In this document: in pieces, positions 7,840 to 15,983 of the stretch | How the letters are laid out: each line of letters starts with the position of its first letter | How positions within the stretch are numbered: the first letter of the stretch is position 1 | Assembly: GCA_040752635.1 (NCBI GenBank) | Contig: JBFMGS010000014.1 | Span: forward strand, 1 to 43,340 | Direction: 5' to 3' | DNA length: 43,340 bases | Source of the DNA: JBFMGS01 sp040752635 | Lineage (GTDB): Bacteria > Bacillota > SHA-98 > UBA4971 | The notes under the pieces: generated by a model | What the model saw: the letters and a program-made list of their open reading frames with translations, nothing else | What the model was told of the DNA's origin: nothing | Databases searched by the model: none | Position numbers and translations under genes: made by a program

Positions 7840-8967
7840 TTACGGATATACGATTGATTGGTAGTCCCACTTGCCGTTCCTGACTATGCGGAACACCACG
7901 GGCTTGATTGCATCGCCTTTTTCGATGGTGACCGGCCCCGTGACCACCGCGAGGTCTTTCGTATCTTCGATAGCCTGGGCGACTTTCTTGGGATCCGTTG
8001 ACCCGGCCCTCTTGATGGCGTCCAGAACTATAAGATAGCAGTCAGCACCGAGCGCGCCGAAGACGTTGACTTCCTTGTCCTGTCCGAACTTCTTCTTGTA
8101 CAGCTCGACATACTTCTTGCCGACCTCTGTCACTGTCGCCTTCTCGTGCCAGAAGGTGGTGTGCTGGACGCCCTCGACGGCCTTCCCGCCGATGGTCAGG
8201 AATTCCTCTGTAGCGATACCGTCGGCCCCGAAGACCGGTTGCTTCAGGCCGAGGTCCCTTGCCTGCCGAACAGCCAGCGCAGCCTCGGTATAGTAGTTGG
8301 GTATGTAGATGACGTCGGGGTTCTTCGTCTTGATCTCAGTAAGCTGGGCGCTGAAGTCCTGGTCTCCGGCCTTACAGTAAGTGAGCGATACCACCTTGCC
8401 GCCGAGCCTTTCGAATTCCTTCTGGAAGAAGCCGCCAAGAGCAACGCAGTAGTCATTGGATATGTCGGAGAGAATTGCGGCAGTCTTTGCCTTCAGATCT
8501 CGATAGCAATATGTTGCTGCAATGGTCGCCTGGAATGGGTCGATAAAGCATGCACGGAATACGTACTTCTTACCCTGGGTAGTCAGCGGGTTGGTTGTAG
8601 TAGGTCCAATAATCGGAACCTGATTCTTCTCGCAGACTTCGCCAGCGGAGAGCATGTTGCCGCTGATCGTGGGCCCGATAATGGCGACGACTTTGTCCTT
8701 TTCAATGAGACGGGAAGCTGCATTGGCCGCCTCAACTCTGTCTGACTTGTTGTCGAGCAGCCTGAACTCGACCGGCCTTCCAAGCACCTCGGGTTTGACG
8801 ATTTCCTTTATGAGGTTAACGCCTTCCCATGCTGCCTGACCATACGCAGCTACCTGGCCGGTCATCTCGAGGTTAAACCCGATGACTATGGGCTCCGCAG
8901 AATAAGCAACCGCCCCCGTAGCGACAAGAACGACAACCAGAACACAACTCAAAATGAACCTTCTCAC
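7840..8967 (-). CDS. livK: Branched-chain amino acid-type ABC substrate-binding protein (375 aa)
   Basis: This is a periplasmic-binding-protein type I receptor (Leu/Ile/Val-binding-like) for the LivHMGF importer below it. Its secretory signal (RRFILSCVLVVVLVATGAVAYSA) ends in a signal peptidase I site and has no lipobox Cys. The mature protein starts EPIVIGFNLEMTGQVAAYGQ, then GVNLIKEI, IGPTISGNMLSAGEVCEKNQ, and the Ser/Thr-containing ligand region GPTTTNPLTTQGKKYVFRAC, all typical of the family. GTG 8967 has AGGAGG 9 nt upstream. It lies first in the minus-strand operon. Specificity could be amino acids, amides or short carboxylates. The soluble rather than lipid-anchored form is unusual for a monoderm. 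Confidence 0.9.
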   Translation of the reverse strand: MRRFILSCVLVVVLVATGAVAYSAEPIVIGFNLEMTGQVAAYGQAAWEGVNLIKEIVKPEVLGRPVEFRLLDNKSDRVEAANAASRLIEKDKVVAIIGPTISGNMLSAGEVCEKNQVPIIGPTTTNPLTTQGKKYVFRACFIDPFQATIAATYCYRDLKAKTAAILSDISNDYCVALGGFFQKEFERLGGKVVSLTYCKAGDQDFSAQLTEIKTKNPDVIYIPNYYTEAALAVRQARDLGLKQPVFGADGIATEEFLTIGGKAVEGVQHTTFWHEKATVTEVGKKYVELYKKKFGQDKEVNVFGALGADCYLIVLDAIKRAGSTDPKKVAQAIEDTKDLAVVTGPVTIEKGDAIKPVVFRIVRNGKWDYQSIVYP

Positions 8968-9546
8968 TGCTCAGTACCTCCTCACTTCTACCGTATCGTA
9001 CGTTTTCTTGCTTCTCCGTTGCCTGACGCTAACCAGGAAAAGCCCATCGCGCTCGTCTATCCGGTTTTTCTTACCACCCCCCTATAGCAAGAAGACGTGT
9101 AATCCTCTGCCCTACCCGAGTTACATCCCGGCACGCCGGCCGGCGCCAACAATGAGAACGGGCAGTACGCGCCGGGCACACCACTTTGGAACCGCACCTG
9201 CCGGCGGGCCAACCGACCTGGCAAACCTGGGACAATCTATTCACAAAACCATATCACGCCAGGTTTCCGCAGCGAAGCATGGGTTTAGACCGTCACATCC
9301 ACATTATGGCAGAGATGACGAGCCTCGATTTCACACACTTAATTCTCCGCCTCTACCACAATTCCTTTTTTCATCTTCTTACTGCTGGGTAAGTAGTGTT
9401 TGGCATTGCTGCCCTCGTAGTGTAGATGGATTTGCGGCACTTTGCATAGCACGAGAGGCTCCCGGGAAGCGCTTCCCTATGCAGGAAACCCGGGACTGGC
9501 AAAGAAGAAAACTTACTGTGCATACTTGGGCGGGGAGGCCATGCGT
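8968..9546. other. Divergent intergenic region, 579 nt, with one notable hairpin
   Basis: No convincing gene is seen. It separates the minus-strand liv operon from the plus-strand DUF3006 gene, so promoters for both should lie here, but no clear -35/-10 pair could be picked. At 9460-9495, TCCCGGG and CCCGGGA form a 7-bp stem enclosing a perfect 12-nt palindrome, GGAAGCGCTTCC (9465-9476). This is a possible operator or leader structure for the DUF3006 gene. Confidence 0.5.
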
Positions 9547-9771
9547 GTGGAGATCCTGGTGACTGTCGACAGAATTGAGGAAGGCAGGGCGGTGCTGCTC
9601 GTCCGCGGAGCCGAGGATGCTCCCATCTTGTGGCCGGTACGAGCATTACCTCAGGATGTGCGCGAGGGGATGATCCTCAGGATCCGCGTTGAGCCTGACG
9701 AGGAGGCGACTCGAGCTGCAAAAGAGAGGGTGGAAAACCTTCTGAGGAAGCTGGTCTCGAAAGGGCTCTGA
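9547..9771 (+). CDS. DUF3006 domain-containing protein (74 aa)
   Basis: This small protein begins VEILVTVDRIEEGRAVLLVRG and continues to the LPQDVREGMILRIRVEPDEEAT region. This is the short beta-barrel-like DUF3006 pattern, followed by a helical Lys-rich end. The family is widespread in Firmicutes and has no known function; members often sit beside metallo-beta-lactamase/ComEC-like genes, which are not present here. The GGAGG at 9534-9538 is only 2 nt from ATG 9541 but 8 nt from GTG 9547, so I prefer the GTG. It converges with the small decarboxylase gene at 9789-9908. Confidence 0.75.
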   Translation: MEILVTVDRIEEGRAVLLVRGAEDAPILWPVRALPQDVREGMILRIRVEPDEEATRAAKERVENLLRKLVSKGL

Positions 9772-9788
9772 GACCCCCGAGAACCGGT

Positions 9789-9908
9789 CTAGTCGCCGCG
9801 GCATATCTTGAGCATCGCTTTGACCATGGCGTAGAAAATGATGATCACGGCGAATATCGTCGCCATGCCGAGGCCGAGTATCTCCCAACTTCGGGTTATT
9901 GCGTTCAT
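9789..9908 (-). CDS. 39-residue OadG/gamma-like subunit of a Na+-pumping decarboxylase
   Basis: A tiny open frame follows the decarboxylase beta gene on the same strand, 72 nt after its stop. It starts MNAITRSWEILGLGMATIFA, has one membrane helix (about residues 9-28) with the Gly-rich GLGMATIFAV typical of OadG/MmdD gamma/delta subunits, and ends in a basic tail (KAMLKICRGD). GGAG lies 5 nt before the ATG. Gamma subunits normally run to 60-120 residues with a hydrophilic C-terminus that binds the carboxyltransferase; here almost only the membrane anchor remains. Being directly downstream of the beta gene supports the assignment. It is easily missed by gene finders. Confidence 0.65.
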   Translation of the reverse strand: MNAITRSWEILGLGMATIFAVIIIFYAMVKAMLKICRGD

Positions 9909-9980
9909 AGGCTCCGCGCGTCATGCCCCGGCAGTTCGTAGCGGGGCTGGCGAGCCGACCTCCTTTCCAACCCTCGTGTC

Positions 9981-11081
9981 TCAGACCACAAGCGCCAGTA
10001 TTACTCCGCCCGCCACGATAGACGCAATCTGGCCTGCTACGTTCGCCCCGACGGCGTGCATGACGATGTAGTTCGTCGGGTCTTCCTTTAGGGCCATCTT
10101 GGCGATGACCCTCGCTGACATCGGGAAAGCGGAGATTCCGCAAGCTCCTATCATCGGGTTGATCTTGCGGCGCAATACGAGGTTCAGAGCCTTTGCGAAA
10201 AGCACTCCTCCGCCGGTGTCGAATATGAACGCGAGCAGGCCCATGCCCATTATGAGCAAGGTCTTGTAGTTGAGAAATGATTCGGCCTGCATTGAGGAAC
10301 CGATGGCGATGCCGAGGAAAAGGGTGACCAGGTTCGCAAGCTCGTTCTGCGCGGCCTTCGATAGTCTCTCCAGAACGCCGCTCTCCCTTATGAGGTTGCC
10401 GAACATCAGCATGCCCACGAGTGCGACGCTGATCGGAGCGATGATGCCCGCCACGAGAGTCACTCCGATCGGGAACAGGATCCGCACGACCTGCGGCACG
10501 TGGACTTCCCTCGTGTCCATGCGCATCCTGCGCTCGGCAGGCGTCGTGAGAGCTTTGACGACAGGAGGTTGGATTATCGGGACGAGCGCCATGTACGAGT
10601 ATGCTGCGACGGATATGGGAGCGAGGAGGTGGCCCGCGAACTTGGTTGCAACGTAGATGGAGGTCGGGCCATCGGCTGCCCCGATGATACCTATGGATGC
10701 TGCCTCCTTCAAGCTGAAACCGAAGTATGAGGCAAGCACCATGGTAGCGAACACCCCGAACTGCGCTGCCGCTCCAAAGAATAAGGTCTCCGGCCTCTGC
10801 AGGAGGGGTGTGAAATCGATCATAGCCCCGACGGCAACGAAGATGAGAATGGGGAAAAGCTCGGTCCTGATTCCCACCTTATAGAGCAGGTCGAGCACGC
10901 CATGCTCGCCCAATACGGATGTAAACGGGATGTTTGCGAGTATGGCTCCGAAGCCTATGGGAAGCAACAGCATCGGTTCGTAGTCTCGCCGTATGGCCAG
11001 GTATATCAGAAACCCCCCGATGGCAAACATGACGAGGTTTCCGAAACTTAAACCACGGATGCCGACGAGAAGGTCCCTCAG
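9981..11081 (-). CDS. Sodium ion-translocating decarboxylase beta subunit (OadB/GcdB/MmdB type)
   Basis: This membrane subunit couples decarboxylation of a carboxybiotin intermediate to Na+ export. It has about nine hydrophobic helices and the family landmarks GYEP-like RRDYEPMLLLPIGFGAILAN, GAADGPTSIYVATKFA with the conserved Asp, NLVTLFLGIAIGSSMQAE, FIFDTGGGVLFAKALN and NPMIGACGISAFPMSARV. The first ATG is at 11030 (349 aa), but 17 in-frame upstream codons read LRDLLVGIRGLSFGNLV, which matches how the family normally begins. The only plausible start there is a CTG at 11081, 9 nt after GGGAGG, giving 366 aa. The carboxyltransferase and biotin subunits are not in the window, so the substrate (oxaloacetate, methylmalonyl-CoA, glutaconyl-CoA or malonate) is open. 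Confidence 0.88.
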   Translation of the reverse strand: MRDLLVGIRGLSFGNLVMFAIGGFLIYLAIRRDYEPMLLLPIGFGAILANIPFTSVLGEHGVLDLLYKVGIRTELFPILIFVAVGAMIDFTPLLQRPETLFFGAAAQFGVFATMVLASYFGFSLKEAASIGIIGAADGPTSIYVATKFAGHLLAPISVAAYSYMALVPIIQPPVVKALTTPAERRMRMDTREVHVPQVVRILFPIGVTLVAGIIAPISVALVGMLMFGNLIRESGVLERLSKAAQNELANLVTLFLGIAIGSSMQAESFLNYKTLLIMGMGLLAFIFDTGGGVLFAKALNLVLRRKINPMIGACGISAFPMSARVIAKMALKEDPTNYIVMHAVGANVAGQIASIVAGGVILALVV

Positions 11082-11598
11082 AGCGAACCACCTCCCTCAG
11101 GATGTGCTCCATTCGGCCCTGCCGTCCTGTGGCATAAGCATTGACCGTTTTGGGCGCTGCAATTTGCTCATCTCGGGCGACAGGACGGGCGCAATACAGC
11201 TCTACCTTGCCCGAGCATTTGATTGCGGATCAATCTGCACGCATTCAATTTGGGCATTCGATTTTACACGCCCTTTTCCTGCCGCGTTCTTGGAGTTTGG
11301 GCCGCACCGCATATTGGAATCCCCTGCCCGATTTCCAGAAGACCACGAACGCTGGGGTGGTCCCCAGGAAGGCCGTTCACGAGCGCGACGTTTCGCGAGA
11401 ATTGGTGGCAGGGCCGGCAGCCACGGGGAGCAGGTGAGGGTTTGGAGGTCACGGAGGGGCCAGAGCCTTACGGCCTCAGACTTATGTCTTGATAGACCTC
11501 GCAACTTCACATGATCTCCGGGAGGAGTCCCTCGGGGTACGTCGAATATAAACCAGGGCGTTTTTGCGGAATTTACATTCACGGGGAGGTAAAGAAAA
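11082..11598. other. Divergent intergenic region, 517 nt
   Basis: No gene is supported here. It lies between the minus-strand decarboxylase genes and the plus-strand TAXI operon and should hold both promoters. A TATAAA at about 11549 and a weak TTGATA at about 11489 are seen, but neither forms a convincing promoter. Confidence 0.45.
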
Positions 11599-12558
11599 AT
11601 GAGAAGAGTTGTCCTGGCTGTTCTCACGTTGTGTCTTATCCTTGCGACCGCGTCTTCATCGTATGCTGCCGTGGCCCAACTCGTCATGGCCACGGGAGGG
11701 ACGGCCGGCACCTATTACCCGCTAGGCGGGGCAATGGCTCAGCTCATCAACGGAAAGGTCAAGGACGTCAACATCACCGTGCAGAGTACCGGGGCATCCA
11801 TCGCCAACCTGCGGATGATCCACAAGAAGGAAGTAGATCTGGCGCTCGTGCAAACTGACACAGCGGACTACGCATGGAACGGCACCGAGTTCTTCGAAAA
11901 GGACGGGAAACTCCAGAGCTTCGGGGTGATCGCGTCGCTCTACCCCGAACTCATCCAGATGGTGGTCGGTGCAGATTCAGGGATAAACTCAGTGGCGGAC
12001 CTCAAAGGCAAGAGAGTATCCGTAGGTGCTCCAGGGAGCGGCACGGAAGCTAACGCCAGGCAGATACTGGAAGCGCACGGGCTTACTTATAAAGACCTTG
12101 CTCAGGTGCAATACTTGAGCTTCGCCGAGTCTGCGGAGGCGTTCAAGGACAGGCACATCGATGCGTTCTTCGTTACGGCAGGGATACCGAATGCAGGAAT
12201 ACAGGATGTGGCCACTAAGCACAAGATAAAGATCCTGCCTGTGGCGGATGACATTTACAACAAACTGCGCGCCAGGTATGGGTTCTATGGCCAGGCGGTC
12301 ATTCCCGCTGGTACCTACATCAACCAAGCGGAGGCCGTGAAGACAGTTGCAGTGCAGGCAATGCTCATCGCGAGGGTTGATCTTGATGCGCGTCTCGTTT
12401 ACGAGATGACCAAAGCACTGTTTGAGAACCTTCCCGAACTTGCCAAGGCACACGCCAAGGGGAAGGAGATAAGCCTTGGCACGGCCCTGACCGGAGTGAG
12501 CACCCCGCTGCATCCCGGCGCGGAAAAGTACTTTAAGGAAAAGGGTGTCGTGAAGTAA
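11599..12558 (+). CDS. TRAP transporter solute receptor, TAXI family (319 aa)
   Basis: This is the extracytoplasmic binding protein of a TAXI-type TRAP transporter. A signal peptide (RRVVLAVLTLCLILATASSSYA) with a signal peptidase I site and no lipobox leads into the family opening LVMATGGTAGTYYPLGGAMA. Further family features are ITVQSTGASIANLRMI, the DLALVQTDTADYAWNG ligand segment and LKGKRVSVGAPGSGTEANAR. GGGGAGG lies 9-10 nt before ATG 11599. The DUF1850 protein and fused DctQM permease downstream complete the transporter. TAXI substrates include glutamate and C4 dicarboxylates; the neighbouring C4 genes favour a dicarboxylate, by inference only. Confidence 0.93.
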   Translation: MRRVVLAVLTLCLILATASSSYAAVAQLVMATGGTAGTYYPLGGAMAQLINGKVKDVNITVQSTGASIANLRMIHKKEVDLALVQTDTADYAWNGTEFFEKDGKLQSFGVIASLYPELIQMVVGADSGINSVADLKGKRVSVGAPGSGTEANARQILEAHGLTYKDLAQVQYLSFAESAEAFKDRHIDAFFVTAGIPNAGIQDVATKHKIKILPVADDIYNKLRARYGFYGQAVIPAGTYINQAEAVKTVAVQAMLIARVDLDARLVYEMTKALFENLPELAKAHAKGKEISLGTALTGVSTPLHPGAEKYFKEKGVVK

Positions 12559-12597
12559 GATAGCAGGATACGCCTCGGTGGTCTACGCCTGCTATCT
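12558..12597 (+). terminator. Perfect hairpin just after the TAXI receptor gene
   Basis: AGATAGCAGG (12558-12567) pairs perfectly with CCTGCTATCT (12588-12597), with a 20-nt loop. It overlaps the stop codon region and lacks a T-run. It may protect the 3' end of the receptor message. Confidence 0.5.
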
Positions 12598-13016
12598 CAT
12601 ATAGGGGCAAGGGACCGTGCCTGCCCGTCTAGAGGACGCAGCTACCTTGGGCCCGGATGGAACCCCCGTGGAGCGGCGGAGGGTTTGAGCGCTCAGGCCG
12701 AGCAGATGCCCCTGATGAAGCGGGCGACTACTGTGCTCTGGCTTGTGTGGTTGTCTACAGCGCAGCATGTGCCAGACGGGTGGTTACGTAAAGGCAGCGC
12801 GTCGGCCGGGCGTGCTCTCTTGAGGATGACGAGCGCGCCCGGCTTTTGTCAGTGCAGGCCGGTAGCCGTCTCAGGACGGCTCGAATCGCTGCCGGCCAGC
12901 TTGGACGGTGATTCGTGCTCCGACTTCGTGCCGCGGTGTGCTCGGCGATGTCTGCGTTAACCCTCGGTATCGAGCAGATGAACTCGGTAACGAGTAGATG
13001 GACCTGGTGGGTAAGG
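12598..13016 (+). other. 419-nt spacer between TAXI receptor and DUF1850 gene
   Basis: No gene is supported. The first 200 nt precede the strong terminator at 12805-12847 and could be a short RNA or leader. The stretch after the terminator should contain a promoter for DUF1850 and the permease, but no clear consensus is seen. Confidence 0.45.
12805..12847 (+). terminator. Strong rho-independent terminator inside the TRAP cluster
   Basis: GCCGGGCGTGCTC (12805-12817) and GAGCGCGCCCGGC (12831-12843) form a 13-bp stem with one G-U pair and a 13-nt loop, followed at once by TTTT. This is the clearest terminator in the window. It lies between the TAXI receptor and the DUF1850/permease genes, so it either ends receptor transcription or acts as a leader attenuator for the permease genes. 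Confidence 0.8.
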
Positions 13017-13613
13017 ATGCTTCATTATGAGGAGAGAGGACATCCCGAAGACGAGAAGAGGAATCACAAAAGACCACGTGCTGCCGGGAGCGTGCGTAGT
13101 GTCAGCGGTATCGCGAGCATCTTGGCACTGACCCTGGTAGCCGCGGCGTTCATTCCGATGTTTCCTGCTCTCGAGGTGCGGGAGTGGAAGTCGGGCAGAT
13201 TGCTCTATCTGACGCCGATGAGGGTGGGCGGGAAGTTCGAGGTCAATTTCGTTCACTCAGTCGAGAAAACGCCCGTCCGCGAGGTGTTCAGGGCCGAGCG
13301 CGACCTGAGTATATATCTTGTGGAAACGATATACGAGTCTTTCGGGGCAGGGCTCCCGACAACGCCGGACGAAGGCGCAAAGCTTGTCGTCGGGGGTGGA
13401 AAGACCCGGATTACCGGGATGAACCGGAGAATCGGTAACCTCTTTCTTGCCGTGAGCCCGTTTCCGGGTCACACCCTTGCGACCGGAGAGGAAACGATAG
13501 TGTTGGCCGACCTCGCGAGGCCGGGCACCGGACTTGGCATAAAGGTGGTCCGCGAGCCTGCTGTGATACGCTTTTTCAGGGGGAGATGCAAGTGGACGAG
13601 GACGAGAAAGTAG
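13017..13613 (+). CDS. DUF1850 domain-containing protein, TRAP-associated (198 aa)
   Basis: One N-terminal membrane segment (about 27-46, VSGIASILALTLVAAAFIPM) is followed by a DUF1850 domain. Its core pattern is readable: GKFEVNFVHSVEKTPVREVF, then ETIYESFGAGLPTTPDEG, and a closing FPGHTLATGEETIVLADL. DUF1850 proteins are found next to TAXI TRAP permeases and are presumed accessory to uptake; their mechanism is unknown. The reading frame is open from 12915. I took ATG 13017, though its ribosome site is poor and the GTG at 13092 is possible. It overlaps the permease start by about 22 nt, indicating coupled translation. Confidence 0.8.
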   Translation: MLHYEERGHPEDEKRNHKRPRAAGSVRSVSGIASILALTLVAAAFIPMFPALEVREWKSGRLLYLTPMRVGGKFEVNFVHSVEKTPVREVFRAERDLSIYLVETIYESFGAGLPTTPDEGAKLVVGGGKTRITGMNRRIGNLFLAVSPFPGHTLATGEETIVLADLARPGTGLGIKVVREPAVIRFFRGRCKWTRTRK

Positions 13614-15589
13614 GGAAAGGCAAGGCCACGGACTTAAGTAGAGGCGCAGACGAGACCTTGAGCAAAGAGGAAATCGAAGAGATCCTGATGAAGTATGACA
13701 GGGAATCTGCTTACAGGAGGATCCCGGGAGCTTATTCTGTAGTCATCGCTGTCATCGCCATCGCGTTTTCGCTCTTTCAGCTCTACACCGCGGCCTTCGG
13801 GGTGCTCCCGGCACAGATACAGAGGGCGGTGCATCTCGGATTCGGGGTACTGCTTGCGTACCTTCTGTACCCGGCGTCACGCAAAGGGGTACGCAGGCTC
13901 GCCTGGTATGACGTGGTTCTGGCCGTTGTTGGGGCATTTGCCATGAGTTATCTAGTTTGGAACTTCCAGGCGCTCCTCGTGCGGGCGGGAGCGTACACTA
14001 CGGCTGACATCATCATCGGGACTATCGGGATCTTACTTGTCCTTGAAGCGACCAGGCGTGTAGTGGGGATACCCATCCTGGTCGTCGTGTGTTGTTTCTT
14101 GGCATACGCGTATTTCGGACGGTACATACCTGGCTTTTTCCAGCACAGGGGCGCATCGCTCGAGCGGCTCATAGGGCACATGTTCTTCACGACCGAGGGC
14201 ATGTTCGGCATCCCCCTCGGGGTGTCATCTACGTTTATATTCCTTTTCATCCTGTTCGGGGCATTTCTTGAGAAAACCGGCATTGGGCAGTTCTTCATCG
14301 ACATAGCCAACTCTATAGCAGGTCATGCAGCGGGAGGCCCGGCGAAGGTTGCGGTCATCACCAGCGCGTTTGAAGGCACCGTCTCCGGCAGCTCCGTTGC
14401 TAACACCGTGGGGTCGGGGAGCTTCACTATTCCCATGATGAAGAGGCTCGGCTACAGGCCCGAGTTCGCGGCAGCCGTTGAGGCGTCTGCGTCCACCGGT
14501 GGGCAGATCATGCCGCCGATAATGGGTGCCGCGGCGTTCTTGATGGCGGAGTTCGTGGGTGTACCTTACCTCCAGATCGCCAAATCGGCTATCATCCCCG
14601 CTATCCTCTATTTCACCGGCGTGTTCATCGTCGTGCACCTCGAAGCCAAGAAAACGGGGCTGCGTGGGATGGACCGTGAGAAAATGCCGAGGTTCTGGAG
14701 GATCATGCGCGAGCGGGGCCAGCTTTTTCTCCCCCTCGTGGCTATCATATACTTGCTTGTTGAGGGCAGCACCCCGATGAAGGCGGCTCTCTGGGGGCTG
14801 ATCGTCGCAGTGCTTGCAAGTTTCCTGTCGAGGGCAACCAGGATGAAGCCGCAAGACATGCTTTCAGCGCTGGAACAGGGCGCCCGCAACGCCCTCGGGG
14901 TCGTGATCGCGTGCGCTGCAGCGGGTATGATCGTCGGGACCGTAACTCTGACCGGGTTGGGGCTCAAACTTGCGAACGGGCTCATCGTCCTTGCACGCGG
15001 GCAACTGCTCCCAACCCTCTTTTTTACCATGATCACTTCCCTTATTCTCGGCATGGGCGCTCCGACGACGGCTAATTACGTAATCACATCCACTATAGCT
15101 GCGCCAGCGCTGCTGAAGCTCGGAGTTCCTGCCATCGCCGCCCATATGTTCGCTTTCTACTTCGGCATAGTAGCTGACCTGACGCCGCCTGTCGCCCTTG
15201 CAGCCTTCGCTGGGGCAGGTATAGCAAAATCCAATCCTATCAAGACAGGGGTTGAATCCACCAAGCTTGCGATTGCAGCGTTTCTGATTCCTTACTTCTT
15301 TGTGTATGCGCCTTCCCTTCTATTGATCAGCGGGATGCCCTGGCTGGAAACTGCAAGAGTTATCCTGGGCGCTGTCGCCGGCATGATCGGTGTGGGTGCA
15401 GCCGTGGAAGGATGGCTGGTCACGGGAACGAAGGCAATCGAGCGCCCGCTCCTGTTCATCGGAGGATTGCTGCTCATACATCCCCATATCTCCACCGACA
15501 TCTTTGGCCTTGTCCTGATAGCCGGGGTTTACCTGTTTCAGGTGGCGAGAGTGCGGCGCAAGAGGGCAGTTCATGGCGTCCCGGCGTGA
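13592..15589 (+). CDS. TRAP transporter fused permease (DctQ-DctM type), 665 aa
   Basis: This is the membrane component of the TAXI TRAP transporter, with the small (DctQ-like, about 45-190) and large (DctM-like, 190-665) permeases in one chain of roughly 16 helices. The large part has landmarks such as GPAKVAVITSAFEGTVSGSS, ANTVGSGSFTIPMMKRLGY, ASASTGGQIMPPIMGAAAFL and LGMGAPTTANYVITSTIAAP. It is secondary transport driven by an ion gradient. The hydrophilic first ~35 residues are acidic and helical. GGGGGAG (13579-13585) abuts ATG 13586 but is 6 nt from GTG 13592, so I prefer the GTG. The Na+ pump encoded next door could supply the gradient (inference). Confidence 0.93.
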   Translation: MDEDEKVGKGKATDLSRGADETLSKEEIEEILMKYDRESAYRRIPGAYSVVIAVIAIAFSLFQLYTAAFGVLPAQIQRAVHLGFGVLLAYLLYPASRKGVRRLAWYDVVLAVVGAFAMSYLVWNFQALLVRAGAYTTADIIIGTIGILLVLEATRRVVGIPILVVVCCFLAYAYFGRYIPGFFQHRGASLERLIGHMFFTTEGMFGIPLGVSSTFIFLFILFGAFLEKTGIGQFFIDIANSIAGHAAGGPAKVAVITSAFEGTVSGSSVANTVGSGSFTIPMMKRLGYRPEFAAAVEASASTGGQIMPPIMGAAAFLMAEFVGVPYLQIAKSAIIPAILYFTGVFIVVHLEAKKTGLRGMDREKMPRFWRIMRERGQLFLPLVAIIYLLVEGSTPMKAALWGLIVAVLASFLSRATRMKPQDMLSALEQGARNALGVVIACAAAGMIVGTVTLTGLGLKLANGLIVLARGQLLPTLFFTMITSLILGMGAPTTANYVITSTIAAPALLKLGVPAIAAHMFAFYFGIVADLTPPVALAAFAGAGIAKSNPIKTGVESTKLAIAAFLIPYFFVYAPSLLLISGMPWLETARVILGAVAGMIGVGAAVEGWLVTGTKAIERPLLFIGGLLLIHPHISTDIFGLVLIAGVYLFQVARVRRKRAVHGVPA

Positions 15590-15632
15590 TGCGCAGGAAC
15601 TTGAGCGAAGCTAGGAAGGAATTGCAGGAAGT

Positions 15633-15983
15633 ATGTCGAAGGAAATCGCAGTAACGCGGCGAACTATGTTCTTCGGCGGCTACGCGAAGCTGCCGACGGG
15701 AATCACAGCCGAGGAACTGTACAAGATCGTGGGGGTGGGCCTCGAGATCGATCCGGTGAACGGAGAGATCGTGGATGCCGACTGCACTCTTACAACCTCG
15801 ACTGCAAAGAAAGTCTTCCGGCAACTGGTCATCGGCCGGAGAATAGATGAGGACATGAACGTGATCGTAAACGATCTGAAGGCGCGTTACCACGGCGGCG
15901 CCCAGAAAGCTCTAATAACCGCTCTCAAGGCGGTCCGCGAAAAGTACAGAGCAACCTGTGCTGGCCCGGCCGACGAGCAATAG
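15633..15983 (+). CDS. DUF3870 domain-containing protein (116 aa)
   Basis: This small soluble protein matches the DUF3870 pattern: FFGGYAKLPTGITAEELYKI, VGVGLEIDPVNGEIVDADCT and a C-terminal HGGAQKALITALKAVREKY. The conserved Asp-Cys (DADCTL) suggests a binding or regulatory site. The family is known mainly from Clostridia, often near TRAP or amino-acid catabolic genes, and has no proven function. It lies 43 nt after the permease and is probably the last gene of that operon. Confidence 0.8.
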   Translation: MSKEIAVTRRTMFFGGYAKLPTGITAEELYKIVGVGLEIDPVNGEIVDADCTLTTSTAKKVFRQLVIGRRIDEDMNVIVNDLKARYHGGAQKALITALKAVREKYRATCAGPADEQ

